From Sphaerisporangium krabiense (lineage in GTDB: Bacteria; Actinomycetota; Actinomycetes; Streptosporangiales; Streptosporangiaceae), in assembly GCF_014200435.1 (NCBI RefSeq), contig NZ_JACHBR010000001.1, positions 2,852,001-2,916,000 of the forward strand: a stretch of 64,000 nt of DNA, written 5' to 3'. A model generated the notes under the pieces. The model was given only the letters and a program-made list of their open reading frames with translations. It did not search any database and was not told the DNA's origin. The first letter of the stretch is position 1, and each line of letters starts with the position of its first letter. Below, in pieces: positions 1 to 8,368 of this stretch. The translations under genes and the position numbers were made by a program.

Positions 1-121
1 TTGATCATTTAGCTGAAAAGGCCGCCCAAGTCGTGATCATGCACCTGCGGGCCTATCATCTGGGTCAACAAGTGGTGCTCCTGAGGGGGATGCGCCCGTT
101 GGTGCGTCTCGCGGGAGACAC

Positions 122-3100
122 ATGGAACAGTACGTTGACGTCGAGGGGCTATCGATCGAATTGCCTTCTCGATGGTCCGATTCGATCAAAGTTGACAAGA
201 ACATCGCACGCCAGCTCCTTTGTCCACCACGCAAGGCCCGTCTTGTCAATGAGAACCAGTCAGTATGGGCGGTCGCGGAGGACCAGCGCTGGCCTGTCAT
301 CAAAGGTCCCGCCCCGGAATACGTGCACCTCGTCCGGAAGAAGGAGCGGTTCGCCTGGGGCGGTCCCGCCGCGGCGCACGCTCCAGCCGAAGTAAGGGCA
401 TCTCTCGAGGGAGCCTTTCGCCTACCCGGCCTCGACGCGCAGAGCCCGCGAGGGTTGCGTGCACCCCAGACTGGCGCTCTCCTGGCCGTCTTCGCCCACT
501 GGACCACCGGAAGCCAGCACCCGGCAACGGTCGTGATGCCCACCGGCACGGGCAAGACCGACACTATGGTGGCGATCTATGCAGCCGCGCGCCCGGAGCG
601 CTTGCTGGTCCTCGTACCCTCCGACGTGCTGCGCGGTCAGACTGCGGGCAAGTTCGAGGCCCTTGGCATCCTGCCTGAACTGGGCATCGTCACCGGCCCG
701 TTCGAACGCCCTGTGGTAGGCCGCGTGGAGCACCACTTCGAGTCGGGCGACAGCGCCCGCTCCTTCGCGCAGGCGTGCAACGTGGTGGTCACTACCCCCG
801 CCGCCCTTGCGGGCTTCTCCGAGGACGTCCGGACCGTCTTCCTGGCCGAGTTCAGCCACCTGTTCATCGACGAGGCACACCACGTGGCGGCCAGAACCTG
901 GAGCGAGATCCGCGACGCCTTCGACGGCCGGCCCGTCGTCCAGTTCACCGCCACCCCCTTCCGGACGGACGGGCGCCCCCTTGGCGGACGAGTTGTTTAC
1001 GCCTTTCCGCTGCGCGAAGCGCAGGCTCAGGGATATTTCGCCGGCATCGACTACATCTCCGTGCTGAGCTTCGACGACCCGGACAGGGACATCGCCGAAC
1101 GCGCCCTGTCGTGCCTGCGCACCGACCTCGACAACGGCCGCGATCACCTCCTCATGGCGCGGACCAGCTCGATCAATCGGGCCAACGAGCTGCTGAACCT
1201 GTACGAGGGGCTCGCGCCGGACCTCAACCCCATGGTCATCCACAGCAAGCTCAGCGGCAGGAAGGCCAAGGCCGCCCTCGACGCACTCGATCAACGCCAC
1301 TCCCACGTGATCATCTGCGTGGGGATGCTGGGAGAAGGTTTCGACCTGCCGCAGCTCAAGGTCGCGGCACTCCACGACACGCATAAGAGCCTCGGCATCA
1401 CGCTGCAGTTCATCGGCCGTTTTGCCCGCGTGTCCTCAACGACGGTGGGCAACGCGACCGTGGTGGCCTCACGATCCGACGCACCCTTCGACGAGCAGCT
1501 TCGTCAGCTTTATGCGGAGGATGCCGACTGGAATCTCATCGTCCGCGACCTGTCCCAGCAGGCCGTCGGCGAGCAGGAGGACGTCAGCGACTTCGAGGCC
1601 GCATTCGGCTCCGGGCCGGAAGAGGTGTCCATCAAGTCGGTGCTGCCGAAGATGAGCGCGGTGGTGTACAGAACCGGCTGCCATGACTGGACCCCGACGA
1701 AGGTCTACCAGGTCTTCCCTGAGGAGAATCTGCTCACCTACCCCATCGCCGTCAACAGGCGCGATCGTGTGCTCTGGTTCGTCACCCAGGAGCAGGCTCC
1801 CGTCCAGTGGGGCCAGCTTCCCGCCGTGGAAGAAGTCGTTCACCACCTTTACGTCATGTCCTGGGACGAAGCCCACGGCCTGCTGTACATCAACAGCACC
1901 AACAACGACAGCCTCCACGAGGACCTGGCCACGGCCGTGTGCGGGCAGACCGCGGACCGCATCACCGGCAAGCGGGTCTACCGCGTCATGGGCGGCATCG
2001 ACCGGCTCGTGCCCACGAACGTCGGTGTCCTGGACGTCAGGAACCGTAACCGGCGCTTCTCCATGCACGTCGGAGCCGACGTCGCGGAGGGCTTCGCCGA
2101 TGCCGAGAAACACACCAAGGCTCAGACCAACATCTTCGCGACCGGGTTCGCCGCCGGCGTCCGCACCAGCGTCGGAGCCTCACTCAAGGGCCGGATCTGG
2201 AGCCGCCGAACCGCCGAGTCGCTCAAGCACTGGGTCGACTGGTGCAATGAGATGGGGCTGAAGCTGCTCGACGACAGCATCAACATCGCCCATGTCATGG
2301 ACAACTTCATCCAGCCCGAGGACCTCGAGGACTGGCCGGAGCTGACCGTCCTGGCTGTGGAGTGGCCGCTGGCACTCCTGGCCCGTAATGAGGACTCCGT
2401 CCAGCTTTCCTACGGCGGCGTCTCCTATTCCTTCCTGGAAGCCGAGCTTGAGGTGACACCCCACGTCCCAGACGAAGCCGTCCACTTCGTCATCCGCACG
2501 CCTGCCTGGCAGGTGCCCTACGCCATCTTCATCGAAGACGGCCTGATGCGGGTCAGAGCCGCGGGCGACGGTGAAGTGATGATCTCCACGTCCCGTCGCG
2601 ACCTCTCCGCCACCGAGTTCTTCGCTCGCCGCGACAACGTGCTCCAGGTCCTCTTCGAGAACGACACCCTTGTCTGCGCGCCCGCCCGCCTCCTGCATCC
2701 CGTACGCGACATCCCACCCTTCGATTCTGCCCGGCTTCAAGTACCGGACTGGACGGGCATCGACATCACCAAGGAGTCGCAGGGACGCACCCGCGACGCC
2801 GACTCCATCCAGGCACGGATGATCCAAGTGGTCCTGGCGCGTGGCCCCTGGGATGTGGTCGTCGATGACGACGGCTCCGGCGAGATCGCCGACATCGTTG
2901 CTCTCCGCGAGACGGAGCGCGAGCTGCATATCCTGCTCGTGCACTGCAAGTACTCATCGGAGCCGCAGGCAGGCGCACGGGTAGAAGATCTCTACGAAGT
3001 GTGCGGCCAGGCCAACAAGTCAGCCGCCTACCGCCGCGACATTACCGCCATGCTGAACACCCTGATTAACCGCGCCCGGAACAGGCAAAGGAAATACGGT

Positions 3101-3310
3101 CACAGCGGCATCGAGGCCGGCACCTCCGAAAGACTCGTCCGCTTGCGCGACACGGCCAGGACTCGTAAGCCGCACCTCACCATCGCCATCGCGCAGCCTG
3201 GTCTGAGCCAGACCAGAGCCAGACGTAAGCAGATGGAACTCCTGGCCAGTACCGAGGTCTATCTCCGCGAGATCGCGAATGCCGGTCTCGAGGTGTATTG
3301 CAACGCATAG
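122..3310 (+). CDS. SF2 DEAD/DEAH-box helicase with putative C-terminal nuclease-like domain
   Basis: A 1062-aa protein. The Walker A motif MPTGTGKT is at residues 139-146, the DEAH box (FIDEAHH) at 250-253, motif III TAT at 276-278 and motif VI QFIGRFAR near 429-436, so both RecA lobes of a superfamily 2 helicase/translocase are complete. About 450 residues beyond the motor have no repeat or membrane character. Near residues 915-945 a strand-turn-strand pattern EIADIVAL...LLVHCKYS places Asp924 and Lys943 as in a PD-(D/E)XK nuclease core, with His941 in the usual Glu/Gln position; this reading is an inference. GGGAG just before the ATG supports the start. It stands alone beside a tRNA-like scar and an IS element, which suggests accessory, perhaps defence-related, DNA. 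It could also be a repair helicase. Confidence 0.85.
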   Translation: MEQYVDVEGLSIELPSRWSDSIKVDKNIARQLLCPPRKARLVNENQSVWAVAEDQRWPVIKGPAPEYVHLVRKKERFAWGGPAAAHAPAEVRASLEGAFRLPGLDAQSPRGLRAPQTGALLAVFAHWTTGSQHPATVVMPTGTGKTDTMVAIYAAARPERLLVLVPSDVLRGQTAGKFEALGILPELGIVTGPFERPVVGRVEHHFESGDSARSFAQACNVVVTTPAALAGFSEDVRTVFLAEFSHLFIDEAHHVAARTWSEIRDAFDGRPVVQFTATPFRTDGRPLGGRVVYAFPLREAQAQGYFAGIDYISVLSFDDPDRDIAERALSCLRTDLDNGRDHLLMARTSSINRANELLNLYEGLAPDLNPMVIHSKLSGRKAKAALDALDQRHSHVIICVGMLGEGFDLPQLKVAALHDTHKSLGITLQFIGRFARVSSTTVGNATVVASRSDAPFDEQLRQLYAEDADWNLIVRDLSQQAVGEQEDVSDFEAAFGSGPEEVSIKSVLPKMSAVVYRTGCHDWTPTKVYQVFPEENLLTYPIAVNRRDRVLWFVTQEQAPVQWGQLPAVEEVVHHLYVMSWDEAHGLLYINSTNNDSLHEDLATAVCGQTADRITGKRVYRVMGGIDRLVPTNVGVLDVRNRNRRFSMHVGADVAEGFADAEKHTKAQTNIFATGFAAGVRTSVGASLKGRIWSRRTAESLKHWVDWCNEMGLKLLDDSINIAHVMDNFIQPEDLEDWPELTVLAVEWPLALLARNEDSVQLSYGGVSYSFLEAELEVTPHVPDEAVHFVIRTPAWQVPYAIFIEDGLMRVRAAGDGEVMISTSRRDLSATEFFARRDNVLQVLFENDTLVCAPARLLHPVRDIPPFDSARLQVPDWTGIDITKESQGRTRDADSIQARMIQVVLARGPWDVVVDDDGSGEIADIVALRETERELHILLVHCKYSSEPQAGARVEDLYEVCGQANKSAAYRRDITAMLNTLINRARNRQRKYGHSGIEAGTSERLVRLRDTARTRKPHLTIAIAQPGLSQTRARRKQMELLASTEVYLREIANAGLEVYCNA

Positions 3311-3493
3311 ATGAAGATCGGGCGACGGACTGACCAGATCGACGAGGAACTTCACCGCCGGGCACACCCGCGGCGGGGAAGCGGTACTGGACTTCCTGGC
3401 GCCGCAGGCGATGGCCCGTCATGACAGCAGCGGTGACAGCAACATCCGCCACCAAGGGCATGCGACGGCAGCCGTTCACCACCCTCTGACCTT

Positions 3494-3571
3494 GGTCTTC
3501 GGTAGGGGAGCAGGGTGGTTGTTCCGCCTGAAAAGCGGAAGGTCGGCGGTTCGACCCCGCCCCTGACCACC
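3494..3571 (+). tRNA. tRNA-Phe(GAA)-like sequence with degenerate 5' half; probable attachment-site remnant
   Basis: The 3' half is textbook tRNA-Phe. The anticodon arm is TTCCGC-CTGAAAA-GCGGAA (3522-3540) with anticodon GAA at 3530-3532. The T arm is GGCGG-TTCGACC-CCGCC (3545-3561), followed by a CCTGACC acceptor strand, discriminator A and no complete encoded CCA. The 5' half fails: only GGTC at 3494-3497 can pair with the acceptor, and no normal D stem forms before 3521. Integrating elements that use tRNA genes copy the 3' half, so this looks like an att duplicate rather than a working tRNA. A strong terminator follows directly. A diverged but functional tRNA cannot be excluded. Confidence 0.5.
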
Positions 3572-3583
3572 TCAAAAGCAGCC

Positions 3584-3619
3584 AAAACGCCCCGAGCATT
3601 CGTGCTACGGGGCGTTTTT
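3584..3619 (+). terminator. Rho-independent terminator after the tRNA-Phe-like sequence
   Basis: AAAACGCCCCG at 3584-3594 pairs with CGGGGCGTTTT at 3608-3618. The stem continues through AGCA/TGCT and is capped by a TTCG tetraloop, with one unpaired A at 3607. A run of five T closes it. The A-rich 5' side means it could also stop minus-strand transcription. Confidence 0.85.
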
Positions 3620-3639
3620 GATCTTCAGTGACAGTAACG

Positions 3640-4170
3640 TCTGCCAAGCTGCGCTCAGGTGGTTGGCGCGCAGACGGCCGAAGCGTGCCGGCGATTTGAC
3701 GGGTGAGGACGCCGTACGACGGGAGCCGAAGAAGCCATCGGCGAAGACGTCATGAGCGCCGAAATGCGCAACGTCCTCACCCTCCTACGCTCCCCTCCAC
3801 GCCCAAATCCACCTGCACTCAACCGTCCTGGACAACTCCATCTACCGAGGCGACGACCACGGTCGGGCGGTCGCTGGCCGCGATGTGGCTCTTCGGCCGG
3901 TCCGGCCGCGCCGCCGACGCGCTATCGGTTTTTGAAGTGTCTCGTGCGAGACGTGCGTCGTTGCTGGCTTTGGTCGGATGGGGATGCACCGTGCCTGGTA
4001 GATCGCGGCCTGTGTTCGCCTAGGTAGGTTGAACTGCTTGATCGCTACTCGCCGCACCCGGAACCCGGCCCCACCATGTCCTGACACACCCTCACTCGGC
4101 AAATCGACGACGCCACTCGGAGTCTTCGGGGCCGAGGTCAGCCCTGGGCTTGGCGGTTGCGTCCACGGAC
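3640..4170. other. Non-coding stretch with a possible BTAD-domain relic
   Basis: No intact gene is visible here. In one plus frame, 3868-3936 encodes a short run ending SGRAADALSVFE, which resembles the helical BTAD segment of SARP regulators (compare SGRQADALAALRR in the regulator at 41481-44777). It has no helix-turn-helix or ATPase part around it. It is probably decayed sequence between the tRNA-like scar and the IS element; the match is short and uncertain. Confidence 0.3.
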
Positions 4171-5554
4171 GTGGTGTAAGAGTTTCCCCTGATGACAAGC
4201 GTGGCGTCGTGAAATGAGGACGGCCATCGCGTGATCCTTCGTGATTGCGATCAAGACCGAAGGAGAACAAGGCGATGGCCGTGAACGACAGTGTGGACCC
4301 CGCCGGCTGGTTGGCGAAGCAGATCGAACAGCAGGATCCGGATCTGTTGCGATCCATGGTGAAGACCATGGCCGAAGCGTTGATGTCGGCCGAGGCCGAC
4401 AGCCGGTGCGGGGCCGGATACGGCGAGCGCAGCAGCGAGCGCACCAACTCCCGCAACGGATATCGCACCCGTGACTGGGATACTCGGGCCGGCACCGTCG
4501 AGCTGGCGATCCCGCTCCGGCAGGGGTCCTACTTCCCCGACTGGCTGCTGGAGCGCCGCCGCCGGGCCGAGCAGGCGCTCATCAGCGTCGTGGCCACCTC
4601 CTACCTGCTGGGAGTCTCCACCCGCCGGGTGGACAAGCTGGTCGAGCAACTGGGCATCACCGGCATCTCCAAAAGCCAGGTCAGTCAGATGGCCAAGACC
4701 CTGGACACCCAGGTCGAGGCGTTCCGGACCCGCACCCTGGACGCCGGGCCTTACACCTTCCTGTGGCTGGACGCCCTGACCCAGAAAGTCCGAGAAGGCG
4801 GCCGGATCATCAACGTGCACGTCCTGGTCGCCACCGCCGTCAACGCCAACGGGCAGCGGGAGATCCTCGGCCTGGAGATCAGCAGCCGTGAAGACGGCGC
4901 CGGCTGGCTGTCCTTCTTGCGCGGCCTGGTCGCCCGCGGCCTGTCCGGGGTCCACCTGGTCATCTCCGACGCACACGCCGGGCTGGTGGACGCCATCGGC
5001 GCCTGCCTGCCAGGAGCGTCCTGGCAGCGTTGCCGCACCCACTACCTGCGCAACCTGCTCACCTGCGTCCCCAAATCCGCCCAGCCCTGGGTCGCCACCC
5101 TGGTACGCACCATCTTCGACCAAGACGGTCCCGAAGCCGTGCTCGCCCAGCACCAGTGGGTCATCGACGCTCTGGCCACCAAGTACCCAGCCGCCGCCGA
5201 TCACCTGGAGACCTCCCGCGAGGACCTGCTGGCCTTCGCTGCCTTCCCCAAAGAGATCTGGAAACAGATCTGGTTCAACAACCCCCAGGAACGGCTGAAC
5301 AAGGAGATCCGCCGCCGCACCGACGTCGTCGGCATCTTCCCCGACCGGCCCGCCATCATCCGCCTCATCGGCGCGGTGCTGTCGGAACAGACCGACGAAT
5401 GGAGCGAAGCCCGCCGCTACATGGGCGTGGAAGTCCTGGCCAAAGCACGACTGAAACTCATCCACGGCGACACGCCGACCACGCATCGACTCCCCGACAC
5501 ACTCACCGCTTAACCTGCAGAAACAGATCACGCGAAGACTGACTCATACACCAC
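4171..5554 (+). mobile_element. IS256-family insertion sequence
   Basis: Terminal inverted repeats GTGGTGTAAGAGT (4171-4183) and ACTCATACACCAC (5542-5554) match at 12 of 13 positions and enclose one transposase gene, for a total of about 1.38 kb, normal for IS256. The 8-9 bases flanking each end (CCACGGAC on the left, TTCGCAGG on the right) do not form a target duplication. Either the flanks were rearranged after insertion or the true ends lie slightly further out. The right end forms the last codons of the YdeI-like gene on the other strand. Confidence 0.8.
4275..5513 (+). CDS. IS256-family transposase
   Basis: A 412-aa DDE transposase. The catalytic triad is visible as Asp166 (LWLDAL), Asp232 (ISDAHAG) and Glu339 (NNPQERLNKEIRRR). 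Asp232 and Glu339 are separated by 107 residues, as is normal in the family. The C-x-x-H motif CRTHYLRN lies between them. The start at 4275 was chosen because AGGAG (4261-4265) sits 9 nt upstream; an upstream in-frame ATG at 4245 lacks such a site. The length is normal and no frameshift is seen, so the enzyme is probably functional. Confidence 0.93.
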   Translation: MAVNDSVDPAGWLAKQIEQQDPDLLRSMVKTMAEALMSAEADSRCGAGYGERSSERTNSRNGYRTRDWDTRAGTVELAIPLRQGSYFPDWLLERRRRAEQALISVVATSYLLGVSTRRVDKLVEQLGITGISKSQVSQMAKTLDTQVEAFRTRTLDAGPYTFLWLDALTQKVREGGRIINVHVLVATAVNANGQREILGLEISSREDGAGWLSFLRGLVARGLSGVHLVISDAHAGLVDAIGACLPGASWQRCRTHYLRNLLTCVPKSAQPWVATLVRTIFDQDGPEAVLAQHQWVIDALATKYPAAADHLETSREDLLAFAAFPKEIWKQIWFNNPQERLNKEIRRRTDVVGIFPDRPAIIRLIGAVLSEQTDEWSEARRYMGVEVLAKARLKLIHGDTPTTHRLPDTLTA

Positions 5555-6182
5555 TTCGCAGGACGTGACCGGCTTGGCGCCCGTTCGCTGCCTCAGCGAC
5601 GGCGGCCGCGATTCGGCCGGCCCGCGTTGATGGCCGTGCCGCGCTGGCGATCCACCACAGCGTCTGCTTGCGGGCGCTCGGGGGAAAGCGGTCCCAGTTG
5701 GCTCGTGCTTGAGGGTGTTGGTCGAGTGAGGTGGCGAGGTCGGCGGGTTCTTCGAGGGCTTCGACTTGGTCGGAGATGGTCCACCATCCGTTCGTCTTCG
5801 CCGCGTCGATCGCTGCTCGCCCGGCGTCCGTCATGAGGCCGCGACGTTCCATTTCGGCGGCGCGTTGGCGGTTGAGTCGGGACCAAGGGCTTTTGGCTTT
5901 TCGCGGGGTGATCAGCTGGAGGCCGCGGTCGTCGTCGAGGAGGTTGGCGGTCGAATCGATCCACCCGAAGCAGATCGCTTCTTCGACTACTTCGGGGTAG
6001 GGGCATCGTGGTCGGCCGGTGCCGGTCCGCCACGAGCACAGCCACACGCCGCGGGTCGACGTGTGGTTCTGCTCGAGCCACGATCGCCATTGCGGTCGAG
6101 TCTCGACATGGTAGATCGGGTAGCCGAACCTCCACGTGGCGGGGTGCTCGGACGCCGACGGCCGGGGTTGCGCAGAGGTCAC
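5544..6182 (-). CDS. YdeI/OmpD-associated family protein, 3' end replaced by IS256
   Basis: A 212-aa protein with the features of the YdeI family: an N-terminal WRSWLEQNH-type segment, ICFGWIDS near the middle, a TPRKAKSPWSRLNR block and the C-terminal region RAGRIAAAVAEAA. Family members are linked to bacteriocin or peptide resistance, but the biochemistry is unsettled. The last codons (GGT GTA TGA) lie inside the right inverted repeat of the adjacent IS element, so the native C-terminus has been lost and the stop is supplied by the IS. The domain itself is nearly complete, so function may survive. The GTG start at 6182 has only a weak ribosome site. Confidence 0.75.
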   Translation of the reverse strand: MTSAQPRPSASEHPATWRFGYPIYHVETRPQWRSWLEQNHTSTRGVWLCSWRTGTGRPRCPYPEVVEEAICFGWIDSTANLLDDDRGLQLITPRKAKSPWSRLNRQRAAEMERRGLMTDAGRAAIDAAKTNGWWTISDQVEALEEPADLATSLDQHPQARANWDRFPPSARKQTLWWIASAARPSTRAGRIAAAVAEAANGRQAGHVLRSGV

Positions 6183-6242
6183 GGAAGTCTTCGGTGTCGA
6201 GCGGAACGGCCACTTCCCGAATGCCGGTCTGTCATATCGCGG

Positions 6243-7187
6243 TCAGGTGGCATCCTGCTGTTCCAGCCACTTCAGAATCGCTTGGGTCGTTTCTTCTGGC
6301 TTCTCTTGCTGGATCCAGTGACCGGAATCAAGGCTGACCACCTCCACGTTGGGCACGAACTCCGCCAGGTTCTCACCCCGTGCGACCAGGTCCCTGTCGC
6401 CATAGATCATGAGTGCGGGCTGTCGGATGATCGGGTCCACGTCCGCCAGCAGGTGCCAGTTGCGGTCGAGGTTCCTGTACCAGTTGATGCTGCCCGTGAA
6501 TCCCGATGATTCGAAGGCGGAGACCAGGACGGCCAGTTCGCCGTCGCTCATGATGGGCTCACCGCGTGGTGTTTCCGCTCTGGCGAGATCGATCAGCGCC
6601 ATGCCCGGCTGAGGCTCTCTGGGGGGCTCGTTCTTGCGGTACAGGTTGCGGAGGAACTGGAATGTGTTGTCTTCGAATACGGCGTCCGCGACGCCCGGCT
6701 GTCGATTGAAGTGGACGAAGTAGAAGTCGCCGCCGAGCATGTCCTCCATGAACTCGATCCAGGGCTTCTCCCCGCGCTCGGGGTAGGGCAGGCTCAGGTT
6801 GATCACCTTGTTCACACGGTTCGGGTGCAACAGGGTCAGTCCCCAGACGACGAACGCACCCCAGTCATGGCCGACGAAGGTGGCGTCTTCGTATCCATAG
6901 TGGTCGAGGAGTGCGACGAGGTCACCCGACAGGTGTTCGATGTCGTAGTCCGTCACTTCGGTCGGGCGGGATGAGTTGCCGTAGCCGCGCTGGTTCGGTG
7001 CGATGACGTGGTAGCCGGCCGCGGCGAGGGCGGGCATCTGGTGGCGCCAGGAGAAGGCGTGCTCCGGCCAGCCGTGGCAGAGCACGATGGGTTTTCCCGC
7101 ATTTTCCCGGCCCGCTTCGAAGACTTCGAGTTCCACACCGTTGACCGGAATAAGGGTGGGCTTGGGGAATTCGGTTGGATTGAGCAT
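6243..7187 (-). CDS. Alpha/beta hydrolase, epoxide-hydrolase type
   Basis: A 314-aa enzyme. The oxyanion motif HGWP is at residues 39-42, the nucleophile Asp108 lies in GHDWGA, the loop RGYGNSSRP follows the core, and the acid/base pair ends in DSGHW near the C-terminus. An Asp nucleophile points to an epoxide hydrolase or haloalkane-dehalogenase-like fold rather than a serine esterase. No signal peptide is present, so it is cytosolic. The ATG at 7187 is preferred because GAGAGGAAACGC precedes it; a longer frame to 7256 lacks a site. It is divergent from a WYL regulator and shares a palindromic control region with it, suggesting that the regulator controls it. Confidence 0.88.
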   Translation of the reverse strand: MLNPTEFPKPTLIPVNGVELEVFEAGRENAGKPIVLCHGWPEHAFSWRHQMPALAAAGYHVIAPNQRGYGNSSRPTEVTDYDIEHLSGDLVALLDHYGYEDATFVGHDWGAFVVWGLTLLHPNRVNKVINLSLPYPERGEKPWIEFMEDMLGGDFYFVHFNRQPGVADAVFEDNTFQFLRNLYRKNEPPREPQPGMALIDLARAETPRGEPIMSDGELAVLVSAFESSGFTGSINWYRNLDRNWHLLADVDPIIRQPALMIYGDRDLVARGENLAEFVPNVEVVSLDSGHWIQQEKPEETTQAILKWLEQQDAT

Positions 7188-7327
7188 TGCGTTTCCTCTC
7201 TGTCTTTCGGGGTGATCGGGCGGCGAAGGTTCCCGAAGATGGCGTCGGCGCACCACTGATGGGCCGGGAGGGGGGTTCGCTTGCGGTCGACCTCGTCGGT
7301 GAGGTCATGTCGTCATCTTGGCAACCG

Positions 7328-7352
7328 AAACCGGTCACCTCATGACCGGTTT
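7328..7352. promoter_or_regulatory. Palindromic operator between hydrolase and WYL regulator
   Basis: AAACCGGTCA (7328-7337) and TGACCGGTTT (7343-7352) are perfect 10-bp inverted arms around CCTCA. The palindrome ends 20 nt before the GTG of the WYL regulator and 140 nt before the divergent hydrolase. It is the obvious binding site for that regulator, suggesting autoregulation plus control of the hydrolase. The assignment to this regulator is inferred from position. Confidence 0.65.
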
Positions 7353-7372
7353 TCTGTGAAAGTGTTGTCGGC

Positions 7373-8320
7373 GTGCGAACCGACCGGCTGGTGGCCATCC
7401 TCCTCTTGCTGCAACGGCGCGAGCAGGTGACAGCGGCAGAGGTCGCCCGAGAGCTGGAGGTCTCCGAGCGCACCGCCCGCCGTGACCTCGACGCCCTGGC
7501 CATGGCCGGGGTGCCCGTGTACTCCATGCAGGGCCGAAGCGGCGGCTGGCGCCTCGTGGGCGGCGCCCGCACCGACCTGTCCGGGCTGACCGCGAGTGAG
7601 GCCCGCGCCCTGTTCCTGGTCGCCAGCCCGGCCTCGGCTGCGACGCCGACCGTGAAAGCGGCTCTGCGCAAGCTCGTCCATGCCCTGCCGGAGCCCTTCC
7701 GGGTGCAGGCGGAGGCGGCGGCGTCGTCGTTGGTCATGGACCCGCAACGATGGGGGTCGAGTCGGATCGAGCACCGGCCACCTCGCTTCCTCGACGAACT
7801 CCAGGACGCGGTGATCCGCGGTGTCCAGGTGCGGCTCGGCTACGTCGACCGCGAAGGCACCGAAACCGAGAGAACCGTCCACCCGCTGGGCATCGTCGCC
7901 AAAGGACCGACGTGGTACCTCGTCGCTAACGCTGACGCCGGTCGGAGGACGTTCCGGATCGACCGCGTGTCATCCGTCGAGCCGACCGACGATCCCGTGC
8001 ACCGGCCCGAGGGGTTCGACCTTGCCGAGAGCTGGAGGGAGATCGCCGACGAGGTCGGCCGAAGGCGAACACCCCTCGAAGTCCAGGCCGTGTGCACTCC
8101 CGAAGGGATCGGCAAGCTCCGAATGGGACTTGGGGACCGGCTTGAGGTTGGAGGTTCCACGAGCGACGGCCGCATCGAGGTCGTGATCCGCGGCTACAAC
8201 GAGTACGCGCTCGCGGGCGAGCTCGCCGGACTGGTCGAATGGCTCGAAGTGACCGGCCCACCTGGTGTGCGGCACCACCTCACCTTGATCGCCAACGCGC
8301 TCATCGAGCGATACGGCTGA
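7373..8320 (+). CDS. WYL-domain transcriptional regulator
   Basis: A 315-aa protein with an N-terminal DeoR-like winged helix (VTAAEVARELEVSERTARRDLDAL, residues 19-42 region) and a C-terminal WYL domain. The WYL signature lies around residues 180-184 (TWYLVA), preceded by the KGPTWYL-type strand and followed by FRIDRVSSV. Such proteins sense small ligands or nucleic-acid products through the WYL domain. The GTG at 7373 begins the helix-turn-helix directly and follows a perfect palindrome. It is divergent from the epoxide-hydrolase-like gene, its probable target, and resembles the many YobV-type regulators paired with a single enzyme in actinomycetes. Confidence 0.9.
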   Translation: MRTDRLVAILLLLQRREQVTAAEVARELEVSERTARRDLDALAMAGVPVYSMQGRSGGWRLVGGARTDLSGLTASEARALFLVASPASAATPTVKAALRKLVHALPEPFRVQAEAAASSLVMDPQRWGSSRIEHRPPRFLDELQDAVIRGVQVRLGYVDREGTETERTVHPLGIVAKGPTWYLVANADAGRRTFRIDRVSSVEPTDDPVHRPEGFDLAESWREIADEVGRRRTPLEVQAVCTPEGIGKLRMGLGDRLEVGGSTSDGRIEVVIRGYNEYALAGELAGLVEWLEVTGPPGVRHHLTLIANALIERYG

Positions 8321-8368
8321 GACGCTTCAGGGATCGCCCGTCAGAATGGTTCGCCCACCGGAAGGGGC

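Noticed and set aside
3177-3647. Minus-strand frames containing GGVEPPTFRFSG-type sequence
   Set aside because: This is the antisense translation of the tRNA-Phe-like sequence, a well-known false protein, not a gene.
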